DNA of 64,000 bases. Source: Lunularia cruciata. Taxonomy: Eukaryota > Streptophyta > Marchantiopsida > Lunulariales > Lunulariaceae. Within the stretch, counting starts at the first letter, position 1, and each line of letters begins with the position of its first letter. Shown one piece after another: positions 14,110 through 25,800 of this stretch. Below the pieces are notes generated by a model. That model did no database searches, was not told the DNA's origin, and saw nothing but the letters and a program-made list of their open reading frames with translations. Where the stretch lies: positions 5,771,001 to 5,835,000 of the forward strand of contig OX419755.1 in the NCBI GenBank assembly GCA_948567375.1. The letters are read 5' to 3'. Both the position numbers and the translations under genes were made by a program.

Positions 14110-15432
14110 TTGTTACACATTTCTCTGCACTAAGCTTAAGGTAGACTATGCTTGGGCATTAAAGTGAATGCAAAGGAAGTTTGGCATGGTTTTGGGAGTG
14201 GTCCTGACACTGGAGTTAGCTCTAATGAATGCATTAGTTGATACTTTTCCCCAAAGCAAGAACCTTGTTTGCATTTGGTACATTAACAGAAACCTTCTAG
14301 CGCATTGCCACAGAATGTTTAAAGATGGCGAAGAATGGAAGGCGGTCATGGTAGAGTGGAACAAACTAGTCCGATCTGCCGATCTTGCTACTTTTGCAGT
14401 GAGGTAGCTATCTTTCAAGACAGAATATGTTGCACATCATCTGCTACTCCAATACATTGAGAAGACTTGGCTATCACACAAGGAAAAGTTTGCTCAAACA
14501 TGGACGTCCAAGTTCTTACACCTTGTGAACGTCAACACACCTTGGGCTGAAGGAGCTCATTCCATACTAAAACAATATATTCAAACATCGACAGGCGATC
14601 TTAAATCAGAGTTTGGAAATATGTGACTTGCATGGGAAAGTCAACATTAAGAGTTCTTGGCTCAATTGAGAAGTGAGAAGATTCAAACACCACAAGCATT
14701 TGTTGGACCTTTCTACAAAAAAATTGTGATGAAGGTATCCAAGATTACATTGAGCCTTGCCCATGACCAACATCTTCTTGCGGTGGTAGCCAAGAACTGC
14801 AAGTTGCCATGGATCCATGCACGTGAATCTCACAAGGACAATCGGTTTGCCCTATCACACCAAATCGCATTGTTGATCTGTATGGGGAATGCCTCCCAAG
14901 AACTATCACAATTTCATGAGTACTGGTGGTTGCAAGATCACCCCTAGCTTCAAAAACATGTGGTGCCATACATAAAAATGACATGGACTCCTTATTTGAT
15001 GCCATTTGCACACGCTTTGACCAAGATCCTCCACACCAATAGGAGCTAATGAAGCAAACCTTGCTCAACTGATGACTCAAGAGCTAGAACGTATCAAGGA
15101 CCCATTAGTAAAAGACTGAAAAGGAAGGCCAACTGGTTTGCTAAATAAGCTCCGCTTGTCATCAACTAAGTGGGATTTATCAGGATTCAAGATTGTCAAC
15201 CTTAAGGTTAAAGTTGAGTGACATTGTGGTATCTGTCACGTTCTTGGGACTAGACATGATGTTAGGAATTGCCCTACAAAAAGGAGCATGCATATAATCA
15301 CCTTTAGACAACCGGGCATGGTGCTTGCCCTTTTCTCTATAGTGATCCAAATGCTAACAAATGTTTTGGAGATGTGCATTGTGGCTTTCACATGCTGGCC
15401 GTTGGCTTGGGTAGTTAATATGATCGGCCAAT
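14110..15432 (+). pseudogene. MULE transposase remnant with zinc knuckle and possible OTU-like end
   Basis: Degenerate plus-strand reading, broken by stops. The order is a DYAWAL stretch, LELALMNALVDTFP (where active MULEs have D-R-E-L-A-L), NLVCIWYINRNLLAHC, and NTPWAEGAHSILKQYI, all typical of the MULE transposase core. After it come a C.LPW.HA and FHEYWW block, and a CGIC-x6-H-x4-C knuckle near 15235. At about 15345-15410 a frame reads GDVHCGFHMLAVGLG, which resembles the Cys-box of OTU proteases found in some MULEs; this last assignment is weak. The N-terminal part is missing, the first catalytic Asp is lost and several stops occur, so it is not active. Confidence 0.75.
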
Positions 15433-15607
15433 GAAGTGAGCGCTTCTAACAGGCACTGGATATGCAATACTAGTTGGGTGAGGCAATAACAAGCGCTTGT
15501 ATGGGTGAGACAATAGTAGACCATATATATAGGTGAGACAATAGCAGATCTGTATGTATATAGATGAGGCAGTGGCCAAAACTGGGTGAGACTATAGAAA
15601 GAGCCTA
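15433..15607 (-). repeat. MULE-1 right terminal inverted repeat
   Basis: Inverted partner of 13841-13996, carrying the same spaced GGTGAGRCA motifs on the plus strand. A diverged copy of this end is at 44853-45022 in MULE-2. Confidence 0.8.
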
Positions 15608-18600
15608 TCTTTATATAATCCACTGTATGATTGGATTCCCCAGATGGTACAGTCAGCAAGGCTGCCTAGTTCATGGGTTTAATCCGTTCCACAATGTGTA
15701 CTTGTCTTTGGTATGAGTTTGCTGCACTCCGTAATTCATACTATGTGTATGTTTCGCTTGTTATCCATTTTTCTGGTTATCCATTCCGCTTTCTCACTCC
15801 TTCCCACCTCCGTGGTCCTTGGTACACTTGGTACTTGGTACTTCGTTAAGAATTCTTGTCCACTTCCCTTTTGTTCCCACATATTCCTATGAGAAGCAAG
15901 TTACATCCCACAACTATAGTAACCATTGTTTTCCTATCTAATTTGTATCTGGAGAAGAGATAGCCTCTTTTGACCAAGCCAAACTATTTGCAGATGCAAT
16001 GGGAGGAATATTTGTTCTAGTAGTTGGATGCAATGCCCTCCTTAGTTTACAATCTTTGTTAATAGGTTCATTGCTTAACATATGAAGATTACTTCTTGAA
16101 GAAAATGATTGGCTTGTTGGAAGAAGCATGATAGAGGACCGTCCAAAAGACCATGACCGGCAAAGCCCTATAAGGGTTGCACAATAAAGTGGGTATAGGT
16201 ATCCTTGCAATTCAAGGATGATCTCAATTTCCTAGAATGATCAGGAAGGTGAATAGTGTATGGCCCTGCTCCATGTACAAAAAGTGCATTCATAGGGTTC
16301 ATCATTTCACTAAGAATGGATCTCTACGGTAAAACTGATAAGCAAGTAGTCTATAGGTGAAGTGTACTTGTCATGATAAGTTATGAAAGTGATGCAGTTG
16401 GCGAAGGTGGTTGTATTAATTTAGGTTAATAGGGTAGGTTCAAAGAGCAACGGGGGAGGTTCCAGGCACAAGGAGCTGAGAAGTGAGAATAAACGAGGAC
16501 AGGTAGGACGGGAGCGCCAATTCAATTCATAAAAGAATGGTGTTGAATCATACAAACGCAAAGCATATCATGCAGAAGAGATCAAATTGAAGCACACACC
16601 GCCAAATTGAAGCACACACCGCCAAATTGAAGTGGCAAAATCCAGGATTGATTTCCCAGATTAAATGTCAAAGTATCAAGGGGCCCGCCCTCTCCAGGAG
16701 GAGATGCTCACGGAGAGGTCGGGCCCTATAGAATTGGTGGGAAGCAGAGGTGCTTTACTTAGTTGTGGCTGATTACCCAGGAATGTATTATATTATGCTC
16801 TCTGAAACACAGCACATGAACATTTCTGCCCTTCACTGTAGCGGCAGTAACATGTTGACTTTAGATTGTGGGTCTCTCGGAGTCAATTTCAATCTCGGCA
16901 CCCCGAAATCAGTCAGACTGATGATGATGCACCTCTGACATGTAATCTCGCCTCAAATGAAAATTGATGTGCATGCCCTAATTCCCGTAGTTGTACCTCC
17001 ACGGGTTCAATTCTCCCCCATCACTTTGGCGTGGGGGTACCTCTAGGCACTTAGTCGATTGCTCCTGCATCGTATATACAGTGTGCACGTTTGGCATCAT
17101 TCAACTCACAAGGTATTGAGGGATATCCTCAAAGTAGTTTATGTCCGATACAGAACTCAACTGACAAGGGGCCAGACCGAACATTATGTCCTACAGGAGA
17201 TTGATATCTGGGGTGTAACCGGTAGACTTCTTCTAGAATGTTGCCTGGCCTTTAGCTCATGGGTGGTGCCACAGAACAATACGATGTGACCAGTCCCGTT
17301 GACCAATACGACGTGGCAAATATGCTGCGCGAGCTTATACATTGAAGCTTCAATGTCTAACCAAGAGACCATATATGTTGTGACGATCCCGTCGCCACAG
17401 TGCGCGCATGTGGCAGCAGTTAACTGCTGAAGTTCAAGTGAAGAAGAAGGAAACTTTGTTCCAAGACTGCAGGAAGATATCGATATAGTTTATGTCCACC
17501 TTGGTAGCGTATCCGAATCATAGGAGAATAACTGTCGAATACAGATCATCACCTGCTCGAAAGTCCTGACGGCTTGTACAGGTCCAAACCATTTGGACCG
17601 ACAATGAGGAAGGTTCCCGTGTTAAATCACAAACCAAGACCTCCGGTAGATAGGTCAATTTGAGGGGCAAAGTCGGTTCATATACTAGTATTACATTTCT
17701 CCGTAATGCAAACATTTTTGCCATTGCTTGATGAGTGGAGTTTGACAAGAGGTGGAGAAAACCGAGTCAAAGATCAAATCCTTATTTGAGTAAGGCAAGG
17801 AACTGTCCGAGATGGGAGGTCTTGATTCTACTTTTGGAATTGTGAGTTTAAACACATTGGTTACCGCTATAGACAAGGAGTTTTCTAATTGATCTAATTT
17901 GTTAGAAATCTATAGATTCTTAAAAGCAAGCTTCACATCAGGCCACGAAATATTTTGGCAAAGATGAGGGGCCACTTCAACGTCTCCTACAGCTTGCCTG
18001 AGAAGAAATATGGACAACTTGCGGAATTTTGCTTGGGAGTATACTTTTGCCTACTTTAGAATATGAATTACATACAATATTGTTTGTAATGGTCAATGAG
18101 ACTTCCAATTGCCAATTTCAAGGCAACCTATGGTTTTGGTGTCAATAGAAAACCCTGAGAAGCTACTTCTGCCGAGATAAAGATCATTTCACTTGGACAT
18201 ATAACCACCGAGATATCAAGCCCAAAATGCATGCAATAAAATTCCTCTCTTGAGATGACTCTTCCAAGATGATGATAGATGGCGGCAAAGGTCCTCAAGG
18301 CCATCCCCTTCATACCTTGGGCGTGCACAAAGATAAAGCTAAATAATACCACTGAGTGGTTTCTTGCCTAGACATAATAATATGCTTCTTTATTCCTAAC
18401 AAAATGCAGAAAAATGAAACAAAATGCAGAAAAATGAAACAAAATTGCACTTTTGAGAAAATGTCTATTGTTACAATCATATTATCAAACCACATGCACT
18501 TTAACTAAGAGAATCAAAATGATGCTCGCCAATCTTTGTACACCGTAGCCAGCAACTCAAATAGGCTTTTTGGAGTTGCACTTTGAGATATATCCACTTT

Positions 18601-21547
18601 GGAATAGCCAGGAATGCAACAATAACATAGTATCTAATGGCCCATTTAACGGTGGGGACGATAGCTCAATAATGCAATCAGTCAAGCAAATGTCCACATC
18701 TCAAATATCTAATGATCGCATATGTTTCTACAAAATAAAAAAGAGTTGTACATAACATCAAGGCTTTTGAGTTCTCTTACATGTTTATTTCGACAAACTC
18801 GAGGTAACAGATTCTAAGAAGTAATCTAAATCACACACAGCCAATAAAGTATGATATATTTCTGAAGACATCCTCCCTCAATCTCACATTCATACTATTG
18901 GAATATGGATACTGTTGCCCCGTGCTTAGTTCCAGTAAGTGAGCCACTCCATATTGACCCTACCATGGATAAAAAACCTCAACTATAAGATTCAGGCAAC
19001 TTGGTATTTGGGGACATCTCTGAAATTGTCATTCATATTGAAATTTTCTTTCATATTCTCTCAGGAAGGACAAAATAGAGTTCTCATAAAAAAAACCTTT
19101 TGTGCGAGGAACCACTACACTTCCATGAGTACTGTGTAAAACGGGGTTGATTCCTTGATGACAATGCGGGAAAAGATTAAGGTGTTATTGTGCGTCCTGA
19201 GTTTCCTGCCCAATCTGGCAGGAATTGCTCTGAGATCTTTTATGATTGTTAGAAGTTCTTTGTAAGCTCATGGAGGCATAGGATCCACTTTGTGATCTTT
19301 ACAACAGAAAGAAGGGTATATATACACCATATCGTAAACTGGCGCAACAGCTGTTGCTTTTCAGTGTTTGGATCATCTAAAGCTTTTTGGTGCAAGTATC
19401 CTGAGCCAATATGGGAAGGGAGATGGTGTTATGGATCTGTCTCTACCAACTTCTGCACACGGGAGTGGATTCTGTCAAGCTCCTCGTTTCCTGTATCCTG
19501 TTGTCACATACAGGCCATCTCTAAGAACTGAATCATATATCTAAGTCGACAATTAGAATCAAATAAGGGAGACATCCAAGATTCCGGGTATCCTCAGCCC
19601 AGAGGCATACTAGATGGGCCCGTGCTGAGCAAGAAAGTGAGATGAGTGTTCCGGATGCTTTAGTTGTGGTCATGGTTGACTTTTTGTACCAGAGCTATAA
19701 GTTGAACACAGCTTTTTAGACTTCTCACAGAGCGTTGATATAGGATTTACCTCCATGTACATGTACATAGCTGCGTCTTCGTGTCTGCCTGCCACGACGA
19801 GGAGAGGAGTGTAAAGACTTTCGTAGTGTGTAGTAGTAAGGGGATCCCTGGATCAGATCGCTCTATGTTTCCGGGTGCTGAGGAGCGTTGTCCCAGTCTT
19901 TTCCATTCATGGCCTCCGAGTGCGTTCGATTGGAGTACACGAGGTGTCTAAACTCCATTACTGAGTCCACCTGGAGCATGTGGTACCTGGTTTTATCCCT
20001 GTCAGTTCTTATTCCATGTTGGAAATAAGGCAATGCAAAAGCAAAATCAGAGCAGAATACAACAGGTATGATGCTACCGTGCACTTGCATTTGAACGTGG
20101 CTCGTCTACAGAGTGCCTTGACTTCTCAAAGTTGTTATTGGCCATATTATCTAGCTGATCTGCATTCGTACACTAAACCCATTATGAATGACAGCACATT
20201 GAATTTTCAAATGCTGTGCTAAAATGTCTATTATACCGTCAAGTTTTGTATCCGCCACATTGCAATCTAATAGTGAGTAATGTAATTTCTTCATCGATTA
20301 ATTTCCGAATTGAAGCAGAATTCCTATTTGAAACCTAAATTAGTATCTGTGTGAACCATTAATAGCTAGCAAGCTTCACACAGATACTAGCAGTATCTGT
20401 GTGAAGCTTGCGCTCCTCCATGGTCGGTTGCTGAATGCGGTAATAACTGCAGAACTCCTTTCCACGCATGCAGATTGAATACTTGGAACAAAATCAATCG
20501 TGAGCCACAACAGGAGAATTGGTGAACATGAGTTGCCAGGCAGTAAGCAGGAGGAGGTTGTGTGAGACACAGTGACCCCGGTGCAACACCAGTTACGGTG
20601 ATGACTCGATCACAATCTCCGCAACTAAGCCGCAAATGCAAAAGTCCATGACCATGTCCACCAGTTGCCATCTTGGTGGGGTGGAACTGATCGATACCTC
20701 GAAGCTCGTCTACAAAGGTACGGAACATTCTAACCTTCATGTTAAGAGTTTATCCGGACGGTGAGTGTTCTTAGCTTAGCTTGGACTATCTGACCTGTAG
20801 TTCTTTCGGTATAAGATTCAGCGAAACAGAGATCCTGAAAGACGTCACTTACTGCGAGGGTTCTTTCCAAGGGGGCTGTGCAAATGGAACTACACAAGGT
20901 CTTGTGAACCAGTATTAGTTGCCAAAAACCGCTAGACAAGCCAAGCATCTTCAATGAATTCCGTCGTATTTTCTTGCAGATGATGCTCTGTCACTGAAAA
21001 CACTTTCGTATTGATTTCTCTGTTCGTCCAAATGACACCTCGCGTAAAATGTTTAAGAGTCTTATCCTTTTCGCTTATATTCGAGTTGCTGCAAAACAAC
21101 TCCATCATGAACTTGATTCATTATGTAGATATGTGATTTATATCTACGAGTGTCTGAGAATGTAAGAGCTCATATGCCGCATAACGTTTGATGTTTAGAA
21201 CCTCCTTCCGAAATCCAGAGGACGTATGCTTCAGGGAGTCACAGTGGAGCCTCTTCATCTAAGTGCACAAGGGTGAGAAATCTTCGGAAACAGATTGGCA
21301 ACTGGAATTGATCACAACTTTTTGTCACCTAGCGCTAGTATCTAGTATGCTCTTAAACAATGCTAATTTCCTGTTTCAACTCCTTCATGCGTTGTGAAGC
21401 TCTGCTTTTCCTCCGTGCTTCAATTTCTTCGTATATTGCCCTCTTAGTGTGAAGTCCACGCTCTTTCTACTTCCCTTTGCTGAATTTGTAGATTCAAAGA
21501 ACGCCCGAGTATCTAATTGGCACCCGTCTTAATCTTCCCGTGTCCAG
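15608..21547. other. Upstream flank of HNL-A, no secure gene
   Basis: Aligns throughout with 45023-50595 upstream of HNL-B, with several per cent divergence and indels. A plus-strand frame at about 15950-16075 encodes a hydrophobic stretch (FADAMGGIFVLVVGC) in both copies but is soon stopped. A minus-strand frame at 19863-20090 is partly open in both. The A copy has about 0.9 kb (17345-18225) that B lacks. A 20-nt direct repeat occurs at about 16583-16625. I cannot name a gene here. An upstream HNL exon may lie in the last part. Confidence 0.45.
20369..20411. repeat. Perfect 20-bp inverted repeat upstream of HNL-A
   Basis: Arms GCAAGCTTCACACAGATACT and its exact complement are separated by AGC. 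A third, direct copy of AGTATCTGTGTGAA lies just upstream at 20342-20355. The same structure is kept without mismatch at 49417-49459 upstream of HNL-B. Function unknown. Confidence 0.9.
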
Positions 21548-21591
21548 CTTATGATTCGGTTTTCGAATTACATGCTCCAACGGAAGCAACA

Positions 21592-24500
21592 ATGGATGTG
21601 CTGTTCTTCCACGGTTTTCAGCTGGATCACAACCCAAATCTGCATCTTTCCACCTGGGCATGTTCTGATGGGTCTATTTGGCCACAATCTTGGCTACCTG
21701 AAGAATTTCCCACAGCACGTATCTTGACCATATCTTACGACTCCTCTTTGAAGAAAACCGAGAAAAATGGGAGGATGGATCTTTACCTGATAGCGGAGAG
21801 CTTACTAAAAAGTCTATTTATGGCAAATGTAGGTGTAGATCGACTGGTAATACTAGTCGGACATAGTCTTGGCGGTTTAGTCATCAAGGAGTTGTGTGAC
21901 GCAGCTTATAGTGGGTGTCATATGCATGAAGATAAGGCGAAGAATTTTCTTCGAAATATCGGGGCCATTTTCTTCTACGGTACACCTCACATCGGAACCC
22001 CATTCGCAAACTCCTTGAAAAAGGATTATGGACTTAATGCTTGCGGAGAGCTCGTGAGATACTTAGAAGTTTTCAACAAAGATCTATCAAGACTTCACGA
22101 CAAATTCCAGAAACTGGTTACCAAATATCCGGAGTGGCGCATAGCTGGAGTGGGAGAATCGAGGAACACTGATATGGTCAGTAGTCAGTACCTAAACTTC
22201 TAGAGGCCACCTCTGTTCCATGATTGAAACCAATTCAAATCATATAATGGGTTTACGGGATGTATTAGCTATCTGACATGACCGGTTCAGTTAAGGTGGA
22301 AATCTCGTCATGGTCCTCTCAATTCAGCGATGGAGTTCCACGATATGGATCCCTCACGTTCTGCAAGTGCATCCGGTCTGAACTTCTGACCGACTTCATG
22401 GTCATCAAATGTATGCAGGGCTCCGGGACAACCCATATTGTAGTGCCTGAGGCGTCGGCAAGATGGGGGAATTTCATGATGATCGACGAAGATCATTTCT
22501 CCCTTTGTCAACCTCAAGGCAAAGACCGCACTAATTATCGACTGTTGGTCGATTTCATTCGGGAAGCTCAGCACAAGGTACAATTTCTGTACCTACGTCT
22601 ATGATATATTAGAAATGAAAGGGGCTTTTCGTCCTCATTACAGTAAGCACTTCCAAATTCCGGAGCTGGCTTTTGACTGTATTTAAAACGAACAAATGCA
22701 ACATACTTAATATGTGTGCAGGCTGCGAGATACATCAGGCACGAAGGAGATCAAGCAGAACTTTGTCGGGCTGATCTGGAGCCAATTCCCCTGTATGCCG
22801 TTGGTTTGAATCGTTTAGTGAAGAAGATCGAGAGGTTGCTGGAGACAGAATCCGTTGTGGGATTGTGGGGAATGGGCGGTGTAGGCAAGACTACACTAGC
22901 GAAGGCTGTTTTCAATGAATTAAGTTCCCAATTCGAATATACTCTCTTTGCGGATGTGGTAAAAGAGATTCCTGGCGATGTGGAAGAACTAGAAAAGAAG
23001 TTGCTATCCAAGGTAAGCCACTATGGCAAGGAGATGCCGCCTGAGGAGCCGAAAATAAGCTGGAACCACCTGAGCGGGAAGAAAACACTTGTCATCATGG
23101 ATGATGTTGCTACAGAAAGGGATACAACTTTGGTTGTGAAGTGGTGTACGCGTGGTGGAACTGAGAGCAAGTTCATCTTGACGTCTCGTGATAGAGGATT
23201 CTTAAACAGATTGGATAAGATACACGTACACAAGGTGGAATGTTTAGACGCTGAAATGTCTAAAGATTTATTCGTAAGTCATGCCTTCTCTGGGAACCGT
23301 TCCCCGCCAGAATCGTTGATGATTTTCGTGGACAAGATTGTCCAGAAATGCGAGGGACTTCCCCTGATCCTGGAAGTCCTCGGTAAATTTCTCAAGACAG
23401 CTAGCGCTGATCGGGTAGGTTTGTGGGAGCAGAGTTCGAACGCGCTTGGGGGTGCAGAAATTGAGGACGGATTGCATGAGGTGTGGCAAAAATTGAAATT
23501 GAGCTATGATAGTCTCAAACCTGCAGCGCAGCAAATGTTTCTTGATGCCGCATCCTTCTTTTCCGTTTGCGAGGCGGTAAATGCCCGCATGAGACGAGCC
23601 GTGGACGAGTGGACTCTTGAAAAAGCAAAAGCTTGTTGGGAGGTACAGTTCAAGAATTCAACCATATTATGGCAAACTCTGGTGGACAGGTGTCTCGTTT
23701 ATGATGTGACTGATGATTCTCCCGTGCAAGTGCATGAACACCTGAGAACTCTGGCTCAGAAGGTAGGAACCGCAAAGAGGTTACAACTACCCTCATCATC
23801 GGCTTTGGACGATTACGAAACAGCACTTCAGGTCAGCATTTCTTCTGAAGCCAACTTTAGTACTGGGTACTGGGAATTTAGATCTGCTTGTTCCCGTTGT
23901 GGCATAGATTCACAGGTAACCATATTTTTAGATTTTCATGATGATATGCATCCTGCGTTGAGTTCTACTTTGATCACATCATCCAATGTCAGGATATGCC
24001 CTCTAGATACTCTTTCATGGGGAAGGGAAGAATCGTACTGTCACAAGAGATAGTGTAGATTCCTGTCCTGTAGAGAACTGCTGCAGTAAAAGTATTTTTG
24101 GGAGATATTACTTACAAATGGAGCGGGGTGAATATGGATGGCAGGAAATTGTCTCGCTACAGATTATGTCCGAAAAATTTACAAACTTACAGATAGCCAC
24201 CGTTCAGAAAATGACAAATCTGCGATATATGCAGTTGATTAACTGCGATTTGGTAAAAAACGTACTGTCGCTATCGCGAGGAACCCTGCCCGCTGCACTC
24301 ATCGTCTTCACATCGACCTCGAGTGTGGAGTGCAGCAGCATCTCTTTTGCATCGTGCAACAATCTCACTTATCTCGACGTAAAGAGTGTTTCATGGACGC
24401 ATCTACCAGATTCTTTTGGCCAACTGAAGTCGCTTCAAACTCTTAAACTGGGGGCGGACAAACTTGTGAGATTGCCCGATGCATTTGGTGAGCTGGAGGC

Positions 24501-25800
24501 CCTCCGGGTACTAAAGCTGAGCTGCGAGCGGCTGAAGTGCTTGCCAGAATCGTTTGGGAAGTTGAGACGCTTGGAGGTTTTGGTCGTTAAGTCCCGAAAG
24601 TTTCAGTACTTGCCGGATTCCTCCGGCCAACTCAAGGGACTTAAGACGCTCTTTCTCGGATGCCCGGAAGGGCGCTGGCTCTCGTTCTCGGCGCTTGGTT
24701 TCCCGCCGACGATAGGCACTTTTGAAGCCTATCTTTCCGCGACAGCGCTTGGATCATTGGGAGAACTTCTGGCTCTGGAAGGGCTGACGTTGGAAGGGTT
24801 TGGTACTGAAGGACTCCCCGATAGTTTGGGGAATTTAATCCATCTGCGAGCTCTCTCTCTCTCTCGTTGTCCTCAACTGCGAGCCTTGCCGTCTACATTT
24901 GGGAAGTTAACCATGTTAGAAGGTCTGGAGATTGGGGGTGCATCACGTCTTGAAACCTTACCAGATAGTATTCAGAATTTGCGACTCCTAAAGCATATTT
25001 ACCTGGATGGAGTGGGGAGTAGAGTATCTGATACCAACTTTCAGTTACCAGAAACTATAGGACCCGCCCTAAAGATCCTGTTGATCAAGAACTCAAACCT
25101 CACTGAGTTTCCCACTTTACAGTGTGCAACTGGCATGAAGAAACTGATTTTATCGAACCTTCCCAACCTTGTGACTATACGTGAGCAACCATTCTCCAGG
25201 TTAGATTATCTTTATGTTTCATATACACCCTCTCTAGAGATATTCCCAAATTTAGGTACATTTACGACTCTCAAAACTTTGAGTATATGTGTTGCACCCA
25301 AAATACTTACTCTTCCCGATATGTGTTTGCCGAATATGACCGACCTTAGCTTCTACGATTTAAACGTTGCCGAACTCCCTAGTTTCAGCAGCCTACTTTC
25401 TCTCAAATTATTGAGACTAGTTAGGTTACGCAATCTTACAAGATTACCTGAATTGAAACTTTGTAAACTGTTGAGGAAACTTAAACTCGTCTCTTTAGAC
25501 GGTCTCAAGAAAATTCCCAGTTTACAGGAGCTCACTTCGTTGCGGAAATTGAGTATCTTAACATTACCAGAACTCGAGGCTCTTCCCGAAGTCCACCTGC
25601 TCTCTTTGGAGAGGATGAAGTTGAGTTATCTTCCAGGACTTGCGGTATTGCCTTGTTGGCTGGAACATCCCGTTGATACTTTGCAATCCAAGCTCAAGTT
25701 GATAAAGCTCACTTTCCAAAATAATAGGGTCGTAGACACTACCATTTTGTCCTATATTCATTTTTTTTTACGTTCCATTCGACGCTATGTATTAGAGTAG
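21592..25800 (+). CDS. HNL-A: alpha/beta-hydrolase-NB-ARC-LRR resistance protein (spliced)
   Basis: NLR immune receptor of the bryophyte HNL class. Proposed exons, all in phase: 21592-22176, 22419-22577, 22722-23915, 24007-25800, about 1,243 residues. The hydrolase domain has FFHGF near the start, nucleophile elbow GHSLGG (Ser about 92) and EDHFSLC (His about 221). The NB-ARC has P-loop GMGGVGKTT (about 298-306), kinase-2 LVIMDDV, RNBS-B KFILTSRD, CEGLPL and a VHEHLR in the MHD position. The LRR runs from about 647 to the end with LPDSFGQLKSLQTLKL-type repeats. The ATG at 21592 is the first usable one, but homologous sequence is in frame further upstream, so an extra 5' exon is possible. A TAG at 22201 falls inside intron 1. 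Likely intracellular; ligand unknown. Confidence 0.85.

Larger units (their letters stand above)
13841..15607 (+). mobile_element. MULE-1: decayed Mutator-like element with both terminal inverted repeats
   Basis: Two ends about 155-175 bp long are inverted copies of each other (13841-13996 and 15433-15607). They enclose a MULE-type transposase remnant on the plus strand. Long terminal inverted repeats plus a MULE transposase define the superfamily. I could not find a convincing 9-bp target duplication, so the outer edges may be off by some bases. The site at 15336-15345 is uninterrupted here, whereas the equivalent site in MULE-2 holds a gypsy insertion. Confidence 0.8.

Noticed and set aside
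13812-14144. Leucine- and serine-rich frames at the MULE left end
   Set aside because: They are translations of the terminal inverted repeat and its CT-rich inner side, not a gene.
16570-16640. Short direct repeats resembling a CRISPR array
   Set aside because: Only two to three copies of a 20-nt unit with no regular spacers, in a plant nuclear context; a small tandem duplication that copy B lacks.
20376-20740. 117-codon minus-strand frame upstream of HNL-A (also 49435-49788)
   Set aside because: Conserved length merely reflects duplicate DNA; no recognisable motif, and it overlaps the palindrome.
22199-22203. TAG in HNL-A where HNL-B has TGG, apparently truncating the hydrolase exon
   Set aside because: A good donor (ATG/GTCAGT at 22176) and an in-phase acceptor at 22418 place it in intron 1; splicing restores the expected hydrolase sequence in both genes.
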